A stretch of DNA of 64,000 bases from Diogma glabrata (taxonomy: Eukaryota; Arthropoda; Insecta; Diptera; Cylindrotomidae), in NCBI GenBank assembly GCA_963693315.1, contig OY856187.1, positions 392,154,288-392,218,287 on the forward strand, given 5' to 3'. Shown piece after piece: positions 22,746 to 34,282 of the stretch (within the stretch, counting starts at the first letter, position 1; every line of letters starts with the position of its first letter). A program made the translations under genes and the position numbers. Below the pieces are notes generated by a model. It ran no database searches. It had not been told where the DNA came from and saw only the letters and a list, made by a program, of their open reading frames with translations.

Positions 22746-24507
22746 AAAAACGAGGAACTTGTGTTTATGCATCCATGGCAAGTTTGTTTGGCAAGACACC
22801 AATTGAAATTAATCTAACAAAGTTCTTTGATCCAATTCAGGGATTCACATAAAATAAATCCAAACGGTCAGTAAAAATTAAAGCAAATAGCATAATTGAC
22901 GATATTTGTTTGGTACGTAGTATAAGTGATTATTATACAGAAATACGTTTTGGTAGATTAATCAACAGTTTCTTTCGACAGTGGTCATGTAAACTCTTTC
23001 CGTCAATAAACGTAATACAAATTTTGTTAATTTCAAAAATAAAACCTCAGAAACTTAGTAGCAACCGTTGGTCTACAAAGATTAATAAAAAATTATTATT
23101 TATTTTATGTAAAAAAACAATCGGTTTTGCGTTCATTCTAGCAATATTTCCCTTATCCAATAACAGTGAATAAATGAATTTATATAAATTTTATCAACAA
23201 TTTCCCCATCCGTATTTCTCTGAATGAAAAAATTCATCAGAGAATTATTTTCATAAAACTGCACACTACACACAATAAACCTAGAAACGCGTGAATTCTG
23301 TTTTCATATTCATTCGATCAAAACAAAAATAAAGAAAAGAAAATCTTGTATTTTGTTTTTTTATTTGGGATTTTCCTCGTTTTTTTTTCACCAAAGAATT
23401 TTACATTCCTAACCACTGTCATGTTTTTCAAAAATTCAGTTTGTATCGAAACGTTATCATAAACGGACGGAATTATTGGGATTACTTCAATTTGAAAATA
23501 AACAAAAGATTAACTTGAACTTTCTGTTTGATTAACAAAAGTGTTGAGAACAATTTTATTGTTGTTGTTTTTTATTTTCCTTTAAAAAAAAATTTAGAAG
23601 TGAAAATTTTAGAAAGTGAAAAATTTGTTTATCTTTTTCGGAGTTAATTTTTTTAATTTTCGGTTTTACTTAATGATAATGTTATTATAACAAAATAAAA
23701 TTAGAATAAAAAATAAATTAGAGAGTTACGTTAAATGTTTTAATTTTCTAAAATTACCTAAATATGAAAATGTTTTGTGGAAAAAATGTGAACGATGTGA
23801 GTGAATAACTTTTTTTATGTTTTGTTAATTTGCCTTGGGTTCAAAACGAAAATTGTTTACATTTTTATTATTACAAAGTAAAATTTAAAAAAAAAAAACA
23901 AAAGTGAAAAAATTAAAAATTAAAAAGAAAAACAAAGCTTAAGAAGGAAATGAAAAACAAACAAAATTAATTGAAAACGTAAGAGATTTTTTTTTTTGTA
24001 CATTTTTTAAACTTGAAGGAAAAGAAAGGGTTTTTCATTCATCAATTTTTTTTTTTGAATGTTGTTGATTTAGGAATTTTTTTTATGAGATGTTTTTGAT
24101 TTATAGAGAATGATGAAGCAGTTTTAAGAATTTTCAGAGATTTTTTCCTAATTTATTTTCTATTAAACTTGATAGAGTATAACAGTATAGTATAACATCG
24201 TTGAATGTTGTTTTTTTTTTTGTCAAAATAACTCAACATATAAATTTGTTTATTTGATTAAACTTGAAGCACCCTAACATTTTTCAAGTTTTTTATAATA
24301 CACATTTTATAATAAAGGAAAAAATATTTATTTGAAGGTGTTTTTGTGAACATTTTTAGTTTAGAGATTTTTTATTTTGAAATAAAAATCATTGAACCTG
24401 TGTTTGAATTAATATGAAACGGGTAAAATTTTTAATATTGCATTAAGAATATTACTAACTTTTGAATTTCCAGCGGCCAGTGCTTTGTTCAGCCACACCA
24501 CAAGTTT
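22746..24507. other. AT-rich intergenic DNA
   Basis: About 1.8 kb of AT-rich, homopolymer-rich sequence. The longest frame (87 residues, 22910-23173) has no recognisable motif. No RNA gene or repeat family recognised. Confidence 0.6.
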
Positions 24508-24511
24508 GTGG
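24508..24511. other. Target duplication of the RING-gypsy element, left copy
   Basis: GTGG immediately before the left LTR, repeated immediately after the right LTR at 45372-45375. A 4-bp duplication is normal for gypsy elements. Confidence 0.75.
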
Positions 24512-27500
24512 TGTAATGAAGCGCTTTCTCATTGGCGAACCAATGAGAAGGACATAGCAGGAAGCGTACCTAGCGAGATTGATTGACAAGCCCCAAACTA
24601 GCTTCAGTCCGTGGGAACGATAAAGTAACCCTGCTACTTCAGCACAAATACGGACATGTACGCTATTCACGAAAATTTGCAGAAATGGAAAAAAATACAA
24701 GTGTGAAAAAAAGAGACTCTGGCGACCCCATTGGCGAAAGACCCACGATCAACACGTCCAACCCCTCCACAATCACTCTCAGACGCTCACGCACTCACAC
24801 TTCACGCATACTATCGTGCGCACACACATTCACACTTCACACATACCAACATTCACCCAGACATTCAATCACTGACTCGCCCTGTCACACACATTCCCAC
24901 TTCTACCTTATACAGCAAAAAAAAATAAAGGTAATAAAACAAGTCCACTCACCCCATGATTAATCCTCCAGTCGTCCAAGTCCTTCGGCCTTAGCCCTCC
25001 ATCAGTGATGATTCATCCAACAGGTATGGTATTACAAAAAAATAAATGTACGGATAATCCACTGGTGCGTGGTCAGTTCGGCAGCAATAGCAAACCAGTT
25101 GTTGTAAATAAGGAGTTGAAAATATGACCGTATCAGCACAAATTGTATATAAATAATCAGTTGCAATATTCCGAAATTTTGTAAAAATGTTGTGTTGAAA
25201 ATACGATTATATCAGCAAAAATTGTATATAAATAATCAGTTGTAATAGCCAGAACTTGGTAAAAACGTTGTGTTGAAAATACGATAGTATCAGCAAAAAT
25301 TGTATATAAATAATCAGGTGAAATATCCAAAAATATTGTAAAAATGTTGTGTTGAGAAGGCGATAATATCAGCAAAAATTTTATATAAATAATCAGGTGA
25401 AATATCCAAAAATATTGTAAAAAATGTTGTGTTGAGAAGGCGATAATATCAGCAAAAATTTTATATAAATAATCAGGTGAAATATCCAAAAATATTGTAA
25501 AAATGTTGTGTTGAAAATTCGATAGTATCAGCAAAAATTGTATATAAATAATCAGGTGAAATATCCAAAAATATTGTAAAAATGTTGTGTTGAGAAGGCG
25601 ATAATATCAGCAAAAATTGTATATAAATAATCAGGTGAAATATCCAAAAATATTGTAAAAATGTTGTGTTGAGAAGGCGATAATATCAGCAAAAATTTTA
25701 TATAAATAATCAGGTGAAATATCCAAAAATATTGTAAAAATGTTGTGTTGAAAATACGATTATATCAGCAAAAATTGTATATAAGTAATCAGTTGTAATA
25801 GCCAGAACTTGGTAAAAACGTTGTGTCGAAAATACGATAGTATCAGCAAAAATTGTATATGAATAACGGTGATATGATAATTGATAATACGGTGATAACA
25901 GCCAAAATTTTGTAAAACAAAAAAAAATGTCGCGTCGAAAATACTGTCGAAATACGGGTTAATTGTAGCTTGGTGATGTTAACATAAGTGACTGATTGAT
26001 TCAGCTAATGGCCGATATAAGTTAAAAACAGTTATTAATAATAAGGTGGCCAAATCCAGTTGCAGCTTTTAGGCAGGCAAGTGTTAACACAGCATAGTGC
26101 ACAAGACATACATATCTCCCCAAAACCAATCCGTCACACTCTCAACTCCAACGACCACAAGATTCGCCACTCCTTCTATGGTGATGCGGTGCGAATTCAC
26201 TTAGCTCAGCTAACAATCAAGTTCTACTCGACCGAGAACCCCTTTCACAGAAAAATTGTGTGATTCAACACGGTTCTATATTTTAGTATGATTCACCAGT
26301 TAGCGGTGATCAGTTACCCAATACAAGTTTAACAATATCACCTTGGCAATGCTGAAACTAATTTCATTCACCCATGAGTAATTAAGGTATAGTTAAATTA
26401 GTTGACTTAATTGTGGATTCGATCGTTACTTCTGTTTCTGAAATTCAATCAATGACCTTCTACCCCAAATAAAAATTCAAATCGTGGCAAGTGATTTTGA
26501 CAATTCATTATAATTCTATATTTATGATTTTACACAAAATGTACGGCATTTATCCACTACACACTAAGTTCAATATATTCTTATTTTATAACTTAATTGT
26601 TTATCAAAATTGCGCTAAATTAACTTAACGGCGACTACGTCATTATTCCTTAGTGATAACGGAAAATAACAAGACGCACATCTAACTTATATACATATAT
26701 TAATTCACAGATATATTGTTCGGTTATTTAATTATCACAGAACATTTTGGGGGTAACCAAAATGATTATTCCGATTCACTAGTCAGACAAGCAATTAGAT
26801 TTTTATAATCTGATTTTAGCAATTAAGAATTTACTATTAATTTACCTGGATATGACATTCATTGAATCTTCGTGGATGCGATCGAAAATCATCATCACCT
26901 ACACAGATATTCCCGGAATTCTGGGTTTGAATTTTTTGTTATAATTGGTTATTCTAATAAATTTTACTAACTATCACAGATTTAGTTATCACAGAGAATA
27001 CTAACACATTTCATTTGTTTTGTATCTTTTAAACAACATTTCAAATTTGAACAAAGAAAAATAACACATGTTGTTTTGCTAAAATAAATCTGACAGTCTG
27101 ACAACACGAAGATCCACTGAAGTGAATCGCAAAACTCATGGTTTACACCGATAGTACATTTTTTTTTTTGATTTCTTATGATTTAGTTTAGACAAAGAAA
27201 AACGGCACAAACATAAAAATATATTTTCTTGTGGTTTAAATTCCACTTATGGCGGAGACTAATGAAGTCAACCATTTATTCACACGTAGCACTATATTTC
27301 TTGTTTTGATTCGACCGATCTAACAATTTTTTTTTAATAATTGCAGGACTACGTACCCACATAAAAAAAACAAAGAACTAACACCGAATTTAACTTTAGA
27401 ATATTTGATAATTTTTTTATATTCCGAAACAAAACATGCACATTGACAATCTCCACCAAATCCAAAGAGACGTCAAACGCCCGAATAAATGTAATAGAAC

Positions 27501-28382
27501 TAAGAGAAAGAATAAGTTACCGTGCTCATTATATAGTCAAATTTTTAATCTCGCAATAACTCGAATAAAGTATTTAGATGAGAGATAATTAATTTACATC
27601 AGATTTTCAAATTATTGGGAACTTATTATAGTTCACAAAACCGTTTGCTACTTGATAATATTGTACTAAAAATAAGGTTGGGATCCCCAATATTTCCGAC
27701 ACATTCATAGCACGTATAATTGAATTTCAAAATGAATCAAATACAGATTCGATCAATATAGTGATGTTTAGACATATAATAACTACATTCTGCAATATCA
27801 ATACCGTGAAGTTCAGATCAATCACGGAAGGATTGTTTAAAGCAAAACACTCATACAAAGACAAATCAAATGTTTAACCAAGCAGAAATAGTAATTCGTT
27901 GTATGTTGACGATTGGAAACAAAATACACGTAGCTGTTGTGAGGTTTTGAGATTTTCGTTATTTCATTACGGTTTGTGTTTTGAAACAAAAAAAGTTCGA
28001 ACTCAAGTAGTGAGGCGAGGAAAATCGAATGGAAGCACAACGCGCGTCAATTTTAGTGCGTTGTAAGATTAAATTCTGATTAATTCTTAGTGATTATACG
28101 GATGATGATTAAGGAAAATTATTAATTAATTCAAATTAACCAATATTGTGTTATATCAATGAATAAATAATTCAAGGTAATTAGTGCAATTTTCTTTCTC
28201 CCATACGTTTGTCCCATACGTAAGGAAACTATGGGTTAAGGAAACTACATGAAATATGACTATTGATGACGAAGGGATGAGAATCTATTCCAAGTGGTAC
28301 AGATCAATATAAGGAACAACAACTAAGGAAACTGCGACTGTAATACACTGCGTGCTGACGTTATGCCAGACTATCCATTACA
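24512..28382 (-). repeat. 3' LTR of the RING-gypsy element (3871 bp)
   Basis: Starts TGTAATGAAGCGC and ends TATCCATTACA on the plus strand. A perfect 8-bp-stem hairpin (CTCATTGGCGAACCAATGAG) lies 19 bp inside the plus-strand start. It contains a ~79-bp tandem array and an AC-rich block (24770-24900). It carries no recognisable gene; the short frames inside are identical in both LTRs but have no domain. Confidence 0.92.
25110..25880. repeat. ~79-bp tandem array inside the 3' LTR
   Basis: GTTGTGTTGA recurs every 78-80 bp (25189, 25268, 25346, 25426, 25505, 25584 and on) for about nine units. Each unit has GATAATATCAGCAAAAATT and TATATAAATAATCAGGTGAA. The 125-residue minus-strand frame over it is the repeat read as protein. 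Confidence 0.9.
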
Positions 28383-28650
28383 GAACAAATGCTTTTTGGA
28401 CGAACACTCACGACAAAAAAGAAGTTGAAAAAGGCATAGGCTGGTCGCCAATAGACCTTGTATATACATATTAGCTTGGTGAAGCACCTCGACGTACCAC
28501 AGATTAGCAATCAAGGCGATCGGTATTACAAACTCAGTCTTAGCAGAAACAAAGTAACAAAGTATCTATGAATATACAAAAAAAACTTTTGGGAGGGGTA
28601 TCGATAAAATCAGTATTCTACTCTATTGCAAGCGGTGGATAACCAAAATC

Positions 28651-28688
28651 TTCCAGACCCAATTTCGGGCAGATCTGGGGGTTCCCGA
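28651..28688. repeat. 38-bp repeat flanking gag-pol, downstream copy
   Basis: TTCCAGACCCAATTTCGGGC then AGATCTGGGGGTTCCCGA. Present with one mismatch and in the same orientation at 34682-34719, just upstream of gag. Confidence 0.8.
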
Positions 28689-28814
28689 GACTCTAAAGTC
28701 ACAAAAAAAATTGATTCAATCTGCTACAGATCGAAAGAAAAAACACCGTAGGACCGACTTCTTTTGATCCGACTTCTTTTGAAATAATGAAACATCCGAC
28801 ACAACTCCGTTTTT

Positions 28815-28886
28815 ACGTTATGCAGGCTCGCAACCCACACCTGAACTAACACGAGTCTCATGCTCTACCGACTGAGCTAGCCGGGC
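28815..28886 (-). pseudogene. Degenerate tRNA-Lys-like sequence
   Basis: Minus strand begins GCCCGGCTAGCTCAGTCGGT, then AGAGCATGAGACTC, identical in form to animal tRNA-Lys through the D arm. A recognisable but altered B box (GGGTTGCGAGCC) follows. The anticodon loop and the 3' acceptor strand (TGCATAACG) no longer match or pair, so it is not a functional tRNA. It could be the head of a tRNA-Lys-derived SINE or a tRNA copied during reverse transcription; the host element uses tRNA-Lys as primer. Confidence 0.65.
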
Positions 28887-29128
28887 CACACTGTTGTACG
28901 CTTCCGTCCAAGTGACTCGGAAGGTTGTTCATATAGATTCAAGGTAACCAACTGAACCAAATTCAAATACGTTCAATCACGGAATTTACACTTATAAATA
29001 GTTAAAACAGAAAAAAAAAATTTTTAAACAAGACCTGAACACCACAGCTGATACACGCTTACTGAACTGTGAATTCAAGACGAAACTACCCTCATATGGT
29101 CGTCGATACTCTTGACTTACAATGGCGG

Positions 29129-29153
29129 AAAAAAAAAAAAAAAAAAAAAAAAA
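29129..29153. repeat. A25 homopolymer
   Basis: Run of 25 A on the plus strand just downstream (in element orientation) of the pol stop. Confidence 0.9.
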
Positions 29154-29201
29154 CACAAGCGAAAGTTACTAACATAGTGACAAAAGAAGTTATCACCGAT
29201 A

Positions 29202-32200
29202 TTAGGCACGAATGTCCTTGGAATGGTAAACACCTTTACGTTTAGAAGCCAGGTCCTCCAGTTCGTAAGCAGCGCTACCTACCAACCTTATTACTCTGGC
29301 TTCAATAAACTTCTGCGCAAGTTTAGCCGATAACCTCTTACCGGCGTCACTCAAAATAAAATTCCTTCGGAACACCGTATCACCGGGTTTAAACAAGGTT
29401 AACCGAGCTCGTAAATTGTATCTTTCAGCACTTTTGACAAATGCTTCGGCAGTTAAATCAAGAATTCGAATTCGAATCTTATTAAGATAATCCGGTCGCA
29501 GAATCGTTTCACCTGGATCATGAAGACTATTCAATCGTCTCAGCAGTTCATATGACGAACCATGAGTCACCATAGGTATTCCAAACATTGCGTAATATGG
29601 GGAACATTTCAGTGTTTGATGCAGGGAACAACGTAGTGCACAAGCGATCTCGCTCAAGTGCATATCCCATTTAGAATGTTCCTCCTTTAAATAGGCTCTA
29701 ATACCAGATAAAACACTTCTATTTACCCGTTCCGAAGCGTTAGCTTGAGGTGAATATAGCGCTAGTAATGTATGTTTCACACCGTGCTTCGCCAAGAAAT
29801 CTCCAAATAGTTTAGACTTAAACTGCGTCCCATTATCGGACACAATAACTTCGGGACAACCAAATACGTGAAAGACATTGGTAGCCAATAGATGACAAAT
29901 TGGTTCAGCGGTTAGCTTCCGTAAAGGAAATAAAAATGGATATTTAGTAACATGATCTAATACTACAAGGATAGCGATATTCCCGGCCTTTGAACGAGGA
30001 TAAGGGCCAAGAATATCGATATATAATCGCTGTCCAATTCGTTCTGTTTTCATTTGGGACACCATGGGAGCACGAAGTGGAACATTAGTCGCTTTGATTT
30101 CTTTACAGGTCTTACAATTTCCTATGTAAGATTTAACCTGGGTATACATACGAGGCCAATAGTAAAATTTACGAATGTTATACAAGGTTTTTGCTAGACC
30201 TCCATGAGATGAGGTAGGAGGATTGTGGGCCCTTGCAATACACTCGTCAGTGTATTCCTCAGGTAACCACAATTTCCAGACCTCACCCTCTGAAGGAATA
30301 TCAAGATCTAGACAAGCCAATCGTTTATAAACCCGACCAGAAATTACTTTCAGATCAGGCAATGTACCGTCTGCTTCGGTAACCAGATTTACCAACTCCA
30401 AATATCGAGAAGTGTTGAAGAAAGGGGAATTAAGATCTAACTCAGGCACTGGACATAATTCAGAAATGACGTCAACAGAGTCACGTCTTGATAGAGTGTC
30501 TGGAACTATGTTTAAATTTCCTTTTCGGTACTCAATATCAAAGACATAACCCTGCAATTTCAAGCTCCAACGAGCCAATCGACCAGAAAGGTCTTTTTGT
30601 TGCATTAACCATTTTAATGAAGCATGGTCAGTTATGATCTTAAAGGCCTGGCCCTCGACATACGCTCTAAATTTCTTTACTCCCAGTACGGCGGCTAGAC
30701 ACTCTTTCTCACTAGTTGAGTAATTGCGTTGCGCAGAATTTAGTTTCTTGGACATGTACGCTATGGGATGTTCCATACCGTCCATGTCACGCTGAAGTAA
30801 TACACAGCCTATACCGTCATTACTAGCGTCGCACTGGAGAGTAAAAGGTTTAGTATAGTCGGGGTTTATGAGGACTGGTGCTGATATGAGAGCATTTTTG
30901 AGATTTATAAATGCTATCTCAGCTTCTGGTGTCCATACGAATTTATTAGAATTTTTCTTCAACAAATCTGATATTGGAGAGGACATAGCAGAGAAATCGG
31001 ATATAAAACGGCGATAATAACCCGCCATACCCAGGAATCGTCGAATCTGTTTGGACGTACGCGGTGTAGGAAATTCAGAAATAGCCTGCGTTTTATCAGG
31101 ATCAATTTTTAGCTTACCACCTCCCACTACATATCCCAAATATTTTACATCCGGCAAGAGAAACTTACTTTTTTCCACGTTTATCGTCAAGTTCGCACGT
31201 CTAAGACACTGGGAGATATCTTCTAACAGTTTCAGATGGGCCTCAAAGGTATCTGTAACTATTAGAAGATCATCCAAGTATACGAAGACGCACGACTTGA
31301 GATGTGGAGGAATTACTTGGTCCATCAATTTGGTCATTGTTTGCGGCGCATTGCACAGTCCGAAAGGCATTCTTACGAACTGATACAATGGCCGCCCTGG
31401 GACCGTAAAAGCAGTTTTCTCTCGGGAGTGTTTTTCTAACGGTATCTGCCAGAAAGCGTCTTTCAGATCCAAACTGGAGATGAAATTACTTTGTGGCAGC
31501 CGACTCAAGATTCCATCTATCTGTGGGAGGGGGTAAGCATCCTTCTTAGTAACTGTATTGACCTTTCTACTATCCAAACAAAGACGATTCTTCCCAGGTT
31601 TGCGAATTAAGACCACGGGACTCGACCAAGGACTGTTAGAAACCTCTATGATACCCAGAGATAACATCCTATCCAGTTCTTCCCCCATCAGTTTCTCAAT
31701 GGCGGGCGAAATTGGATAGTGTCGTTGCTTGATGGGAGCTGCAGTCCCCACATCAATAACGTGTTCCAACAAATGTGTTCGACCCAGACCCATTTTTGAA
31801 AATGATGGTAGAAGCTGAATAGTGTTTTGTAGACGTGCTTGATTGTCCATAGACAATTCTGAAATTCCTGACTCCGTAGTCGAAAATGTAGGTAAGTTAA
31901 ATATCGGGTTAAACAAACCAAAAGCGTTAAAGAAATCTATACCTAGATATAGATTTTGAGTCAAAGACGGGATAATGAAGACGTCCAGGGTTCTGACTTG
32001 GTTCATAAATGAAATCTTTGTTTTTACAAACCCCAAGATCTTCTGTCTTTGGCCATCGGCAGTACGAACTACGGCAGACGAATAAGTCAGAAGGTCTGGA
32101 GTCTGTACGATTTCTTTAGCAAAATCACCACCAATTACAGTCAAGGACGCTCCACTATCCAACAGTCCAGTATGTTGTTTACCCAATATTGACACTGTGG

Positions 32201-32771
32201 CATAAGATCTCACATCGTTGGCCAATTTCACAATAGAGGAAATGGTTTTAGTTTTAAACAAATGACGTTGTTGCCAATAAATACGAGAACGGAGCGCAGA
32301 GCGCGATGGAAGTTTCAAGGATGATAATGAATCGACAAATATGTTTGAGCGCACCTTCAGGTATTCGTTCAATCGTTGTTGGAACGATTTGATTTTGGTC
32401 CATAATGGAGGTGGTTCAGTATGAACGGGTGTTCGTTTCAATAATTTCATATCAGTATCATGAGTGGGTACCAAATCATTAAAAGTCGCATTTGTAATCG
32501 GTGTTTCAGGGGTGGCGATAATGGAATTATTATCTGTTTCGTCTCTGTTTGAAATACTTACAGGTAGAGTATTCCAAGAGTGTTCTATCAAATTGGATGT
32601 TGAAGCTCGGTTCAACATTGTATTGTGCACTAATAGGTTATTGGGACTAGTTGATGAAGTATTTGAAGGATCAGGAGACAAACTATTTTTAGGCTCAGAT
32701 GGGTCTAAGATGTGTCCTGGGAGCGAGAAAAGGTGTTGGGATTCTGGCCCCCCCTTCGGTTTCCCCGACAA
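29202..32771 (-). CDS. pol: Gypsy Pol: protease, RT, RNase H, integrase
   Basis: The polyprotein drives reverse transcription and integration. In the 1189-residue frame from the internal ATG: aspartic protease LLDSGAS (Asp ~205); RT with YLDD (~498-501); RNase H with LQCDAS (Asp ~648) and TDHAS (~715); integrase HHCC (His 849, 856; Cys 886, 889) and DDE (Asp 919, Asp 979, Glu 1014, the DD35E spacing). All core motifs are present and there is no stop, so it could be active. It overlaps the 3' end of gag by 67 bases in the -1 frame and is best explained as a Gag-Pol frameshift product at GGGGGGC (32747-32753), not by initiation at the ATG. Confidence 0.95.
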   Translation of the reverse strand: MSGKPKGGPESQHLFSLPGHILDPSEPKNSLSPDPSNTSSTSPNNLLVHNTMLNRASTSNLIEHSWNTLPVSISNRDETDNNSIIATPETPITNATFNDLVPTHDTDMKLLKRTPVHTEPPPLWTKIKSFQQRLNEYLKVRSNIFVDSLSSLKLPSRSALRSRIYWQQRHLFKTKTISSIVKLANDVRSYATVSILGKQHTGLLDSGASLTVIGGDFAKEIVQTPDLLTYSSAVVRTADGQRQKILGFVKTKISFMNQVRTLDVFIIPSLTQNLYLGIDFFNAFGLFNPIFNLPTFSTTESGISELSMDNQARLQNTIQLLPSFSKMGLGRTHLLEHVIDVGTAAPIKQRHYPISPAIEKLMGEELDRMLSLGIIEVSNSPWSSPVVLIRKPGKNRLCLDSRKVNTVTKKDAYPLPQIDGILSRLPQSNFISSLDLKDAFWQIPLEKHSREKTAFTVPGRPLYQFVRMPFGLCNAPQTMTKLMDQVIPPHLKSCVFVYLDDLLIVTDTFEAHLKLLEDISQCLRRANLTINVEKSKFLLPDVKYLGYVVGGGKLKIDPDKTQAISEFPTPRTSKQIRRFLGMAGYYRRFISDFSAMSSPISDLLKKNSNKFVWTPEAEIAFINLKNALISAPVLINPDYTKPFTLQCDASNDGIGCVLLQRDMDGMEHPIAYMSKKLNSAQRNYSTSEKECLAAVLGVKKFRAYVEGQAFKIITDHASLKWLMQQKDLSGRLARWSLKLQGYVFDIEYRKGNLNIVPDTLSRRDSVDVISELCPVPELDLNSPFFNTSRYLELVNLVTEADGTLPDLKVISGRVYKRLACLDLDIPSEGEVWKLWLPEEYTDECIARAHNPPTSSHGGLAKTLYNIRKFYYWPRMYTQVKSYIGNCKTCKEIKATNVPLRAPMVSQMKTERIGQRLYIDILGPYPRSKAGNIAILVVLDHVTKYPFLFPLRKLTAEPICHLLATNVFHVFGCPEVIVSDNGTQFKSKLFGDFLAKHGVKHTLLALYSPQANASERVNRSVLSGIRAYLKEEHSKWDMHLSEIACALRCSLHQTLKCSPYYAMFGIPMVTHGSSYELLRRLNSLHDPGETILRPDYLNKIRIRILDLTAEAFVKSAERYNLRARLTLFKPGDTVFRRNFILSDAGKRLSAKLAQKFIEARVIRLVGSAAYELEDLASKRKGVYHSKDIRA

Positions 32772-34270
32772 TTTTCACAATTAGGACACAATACATCATC
32801 CTTCCCACATCCCCAACAAAACAATCGCTGTGATTCACGACAATCGTGCCACCGATGACCAGGTCGTTTGCAGTTCCAACACACCGTTGAACTGGTTATT
32901 CGTCTCATATTAGAGGCAGGCTGTATTGCCGCAAGTTCGTTGGATGTAATTGGTAACGATTCAGTTGGCAATTCGCTAATTTGTATTTGTGAAAATTCAC
33001 GTTCTAAATCCACCTCAGACACCGGTCTAGATGGTCTAATATTATAATCGCGCGGTCTGGTCATTGACTCGGCCCATAATTTTTCGCGGTCACGACAGAG
33101 CTGGCGCAGATGTTCCAGTCCATAGATGGTGACATAAAGTAGCTCCCTTCTAATTTCCAATCGTAGGTTGTTGCGAATCAAGGAGAACAACTCCACATCC
33201 GGCATCGGTTCACGTAGTTTATCGCCTAGTCGATAAATTGATTGTAAGAATTCATCAAACAATTCGGTGGGCCGCTGTTTCCTGGCCCTCATCCACTCCT
33301 TTACCTCTTCGTCCGTCTGTCTGTCCTGAAATTCTATTCGAAGAGCATGACATAAGTCAGTCCAAATAAGCTGTCGGTTCTGGCGAAAATATCTCCAGAA
33401 CCAATCAGCTGCTCGATCTGTGAATAACAGGTACAGACAGCGGGTGACAATAGTAAAATCGTTATTTAAACACATCTCTGTCAGCCGCTCTATTCTGAAG
33501 ATGAACGCTTCAACATCCAGACCATCGGGTCTGCCTGAGAACGTAACATTCCAATTTCTAACGGTGGTAGAGTGCTGATCGAGATGTGTTCGTGATCTAG
33601 CCGGAGCAAGAGCAGGAGGAGGTTCAGCAAACATTGGTGGTACCGGTACGTTATTCCGTACATACGCATTTACTGGTGTATAATTTCCGGAATGGGCCGA
33701 TTGATGTCTCGGGGTGGTGGGCGAGACTACATTAGGTGCTAGGGGTAACAACACTTCAGGTGCCGGAGCACGTGATTGCATCATTGAGTGATTAATCCTT
33801 GAAATTTCCTGATCGATGTGGGCATTACCAGCTTCCTGAAAACCATGATCTTCCGCTGCCGTGGCACCATATATGGGAGATCGTTGGGCTATATTCACTC
33901 GCACTTCATCGGCGAGTCGGGATGGTGGAAGACGGTTTGCCAAGGGAGTGGACGAGGGTTGATTTCCGGTACTGGAACGACGTTGCCAACCTGCGGTAAC
34001 AGATCGAGTCACAGGTCGCGGTGGAGGTGGCACTATTGTATAATTATTTTTATCTATCCCTCGAGGCAACCTTTGTAATTCTGCACGCTCACAAGCGGCT
34101 CGACAAATTGGGCAGGTGCGATTCTGCAACAACCAGTCGTTGAGGCAGATGTCATGAAAGAGATGGTTACACCGAGTGAGAAGTTTTACGTCGGCCGGCA
34201 CAATTTCGTGTTGACAAACAGCACAAGAGCTGGACCTATCTAGAACGTCAATCTTATCAGCGGCAGACAT
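32705..34270 (-). CDS. gag: Gag with N-terminal RING-H2 finger
   Basis: Capsid/nucleocapsid precursor, about 521 residues from the ATG at 34268-34270 (context CACAATG); an upstream TTG is not needed. Residues 16-56 form a complete C3H2C3 RING: C16, C19, C34, H36, H39, C42, C53, C56, the pattern of RING-H2 E3 ubiquitin ligases. A proline-rich linker follows, then a retrotransposon-Gag capsid region (around DWFWRYFRQ and LRIEFQDRQ) and zinc knuckles near the C-terminus (CWNCKRPGHRWHDC and CWGCG...CPNC). A RING in front of Gag is not part of the usual gypsy layout. Whether it ligates ubiquitin is inference. The gag stop lies 35-40 bases past the frameshift site. Confidence 0.9.
   Translation of the reverse strand: MSAADKIDVLDRSSSCAVCQHEIVPADVKLLTRCNHLFHDICLNDWLLQNRTCPICRAACERAELQRLPRGIDKNNYTIVPPPPRPVTRSVTAGWQRRSSTGNQPSSTPLANRLPPSRLADEVRVNIAQRSPIYGATAAEDHGFQEAGNAHIDQEISRINHSMMQSRAPAPEVLLPLAPNVVSPTTPRHQSAHSGNYTPVNAYVRNNVPVPPMFAEPPPALAPARSRTHLDQHSTTVRNWNVTFSGRPDGLDVEAFIFRIERLTEMCLNNDFTIVTRCLYLLFTDRAADWFWRYFRQNRQLIWTDLCHALRIEFQDRQTDEEVKEWMRARKQRPTELFDEFLQSIYRLGDKLREPMPDVELFSLIRNNLRLEIRRELLYVTIYGLEHLRQLCRDREKLWAESMTRPRDYNIRPSRPVSEVDLEREFSQIQISELPTESLPITSNELAAIQPASNMRRITSSTVCWNCKRPGHRWHDCRESQRLFCWGCGKDDVLCPNCENCRGNRRGGQNPNTFSRSQDTS
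32747..32753 (-). promoter_or_regulatory. -1 frameshift slippery site, RING-gypsy
   Basis: The minus strand reads G GGG GGC in the gag frame, a canonical X XXY YYZ heptamer within the gag/pol overlap. Shifting -1 here joins Gag to Pol. A downstream structure was not evaluated. Confidence 0.8.
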
Positions 34271-34282
34271 TGTGAATCTCAA

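Larger units (their letters stand above)
28383..29201 (-). other. 3' untranslated region of the RING-gypsy element
   Basis: Between the pol stop and the 3' LTR. Holds a tRNA-Lys-like segment (28815-28886), a 38-bp repeat shared with the gag leader (28651-28688) and a 25-base A-run (29129-29153). No env-like frame. The bases next to the LTR are not purine-rich on the coding strand, so the plus-strand primer is unassigned. Confidence 0.6.

Noticed and set aside
24583..24963. 126-residue frame present in both giant LTRs (also 41545-41925)
   Set aside because: No domain, low-complexity His/Thr/Ser from an AC-rich block, and on the strand opposite to gag-pol; identical copies follow from LTR duplication, not from coding selection.
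25157..25534. 125-residue minus-strand frame with internal repeats
   Set aside because: It is the 79-bp tandem array translated; periodic residues come from the DNA repeat.
25110..25880. Could the regularly spaced repeats be a CRISPR array?
   Set aside because: The whole 79-bp unit repeats without unique spacers, in an insect-type LTR; same for the 184-bp and 285-bp arrays.
28815..28886. A functional tRNA-Lys gene
   Set aside because: The anticodon arm and the 3' acceptor strand do not match or pair; only the D-arm half and a changed B box remain.
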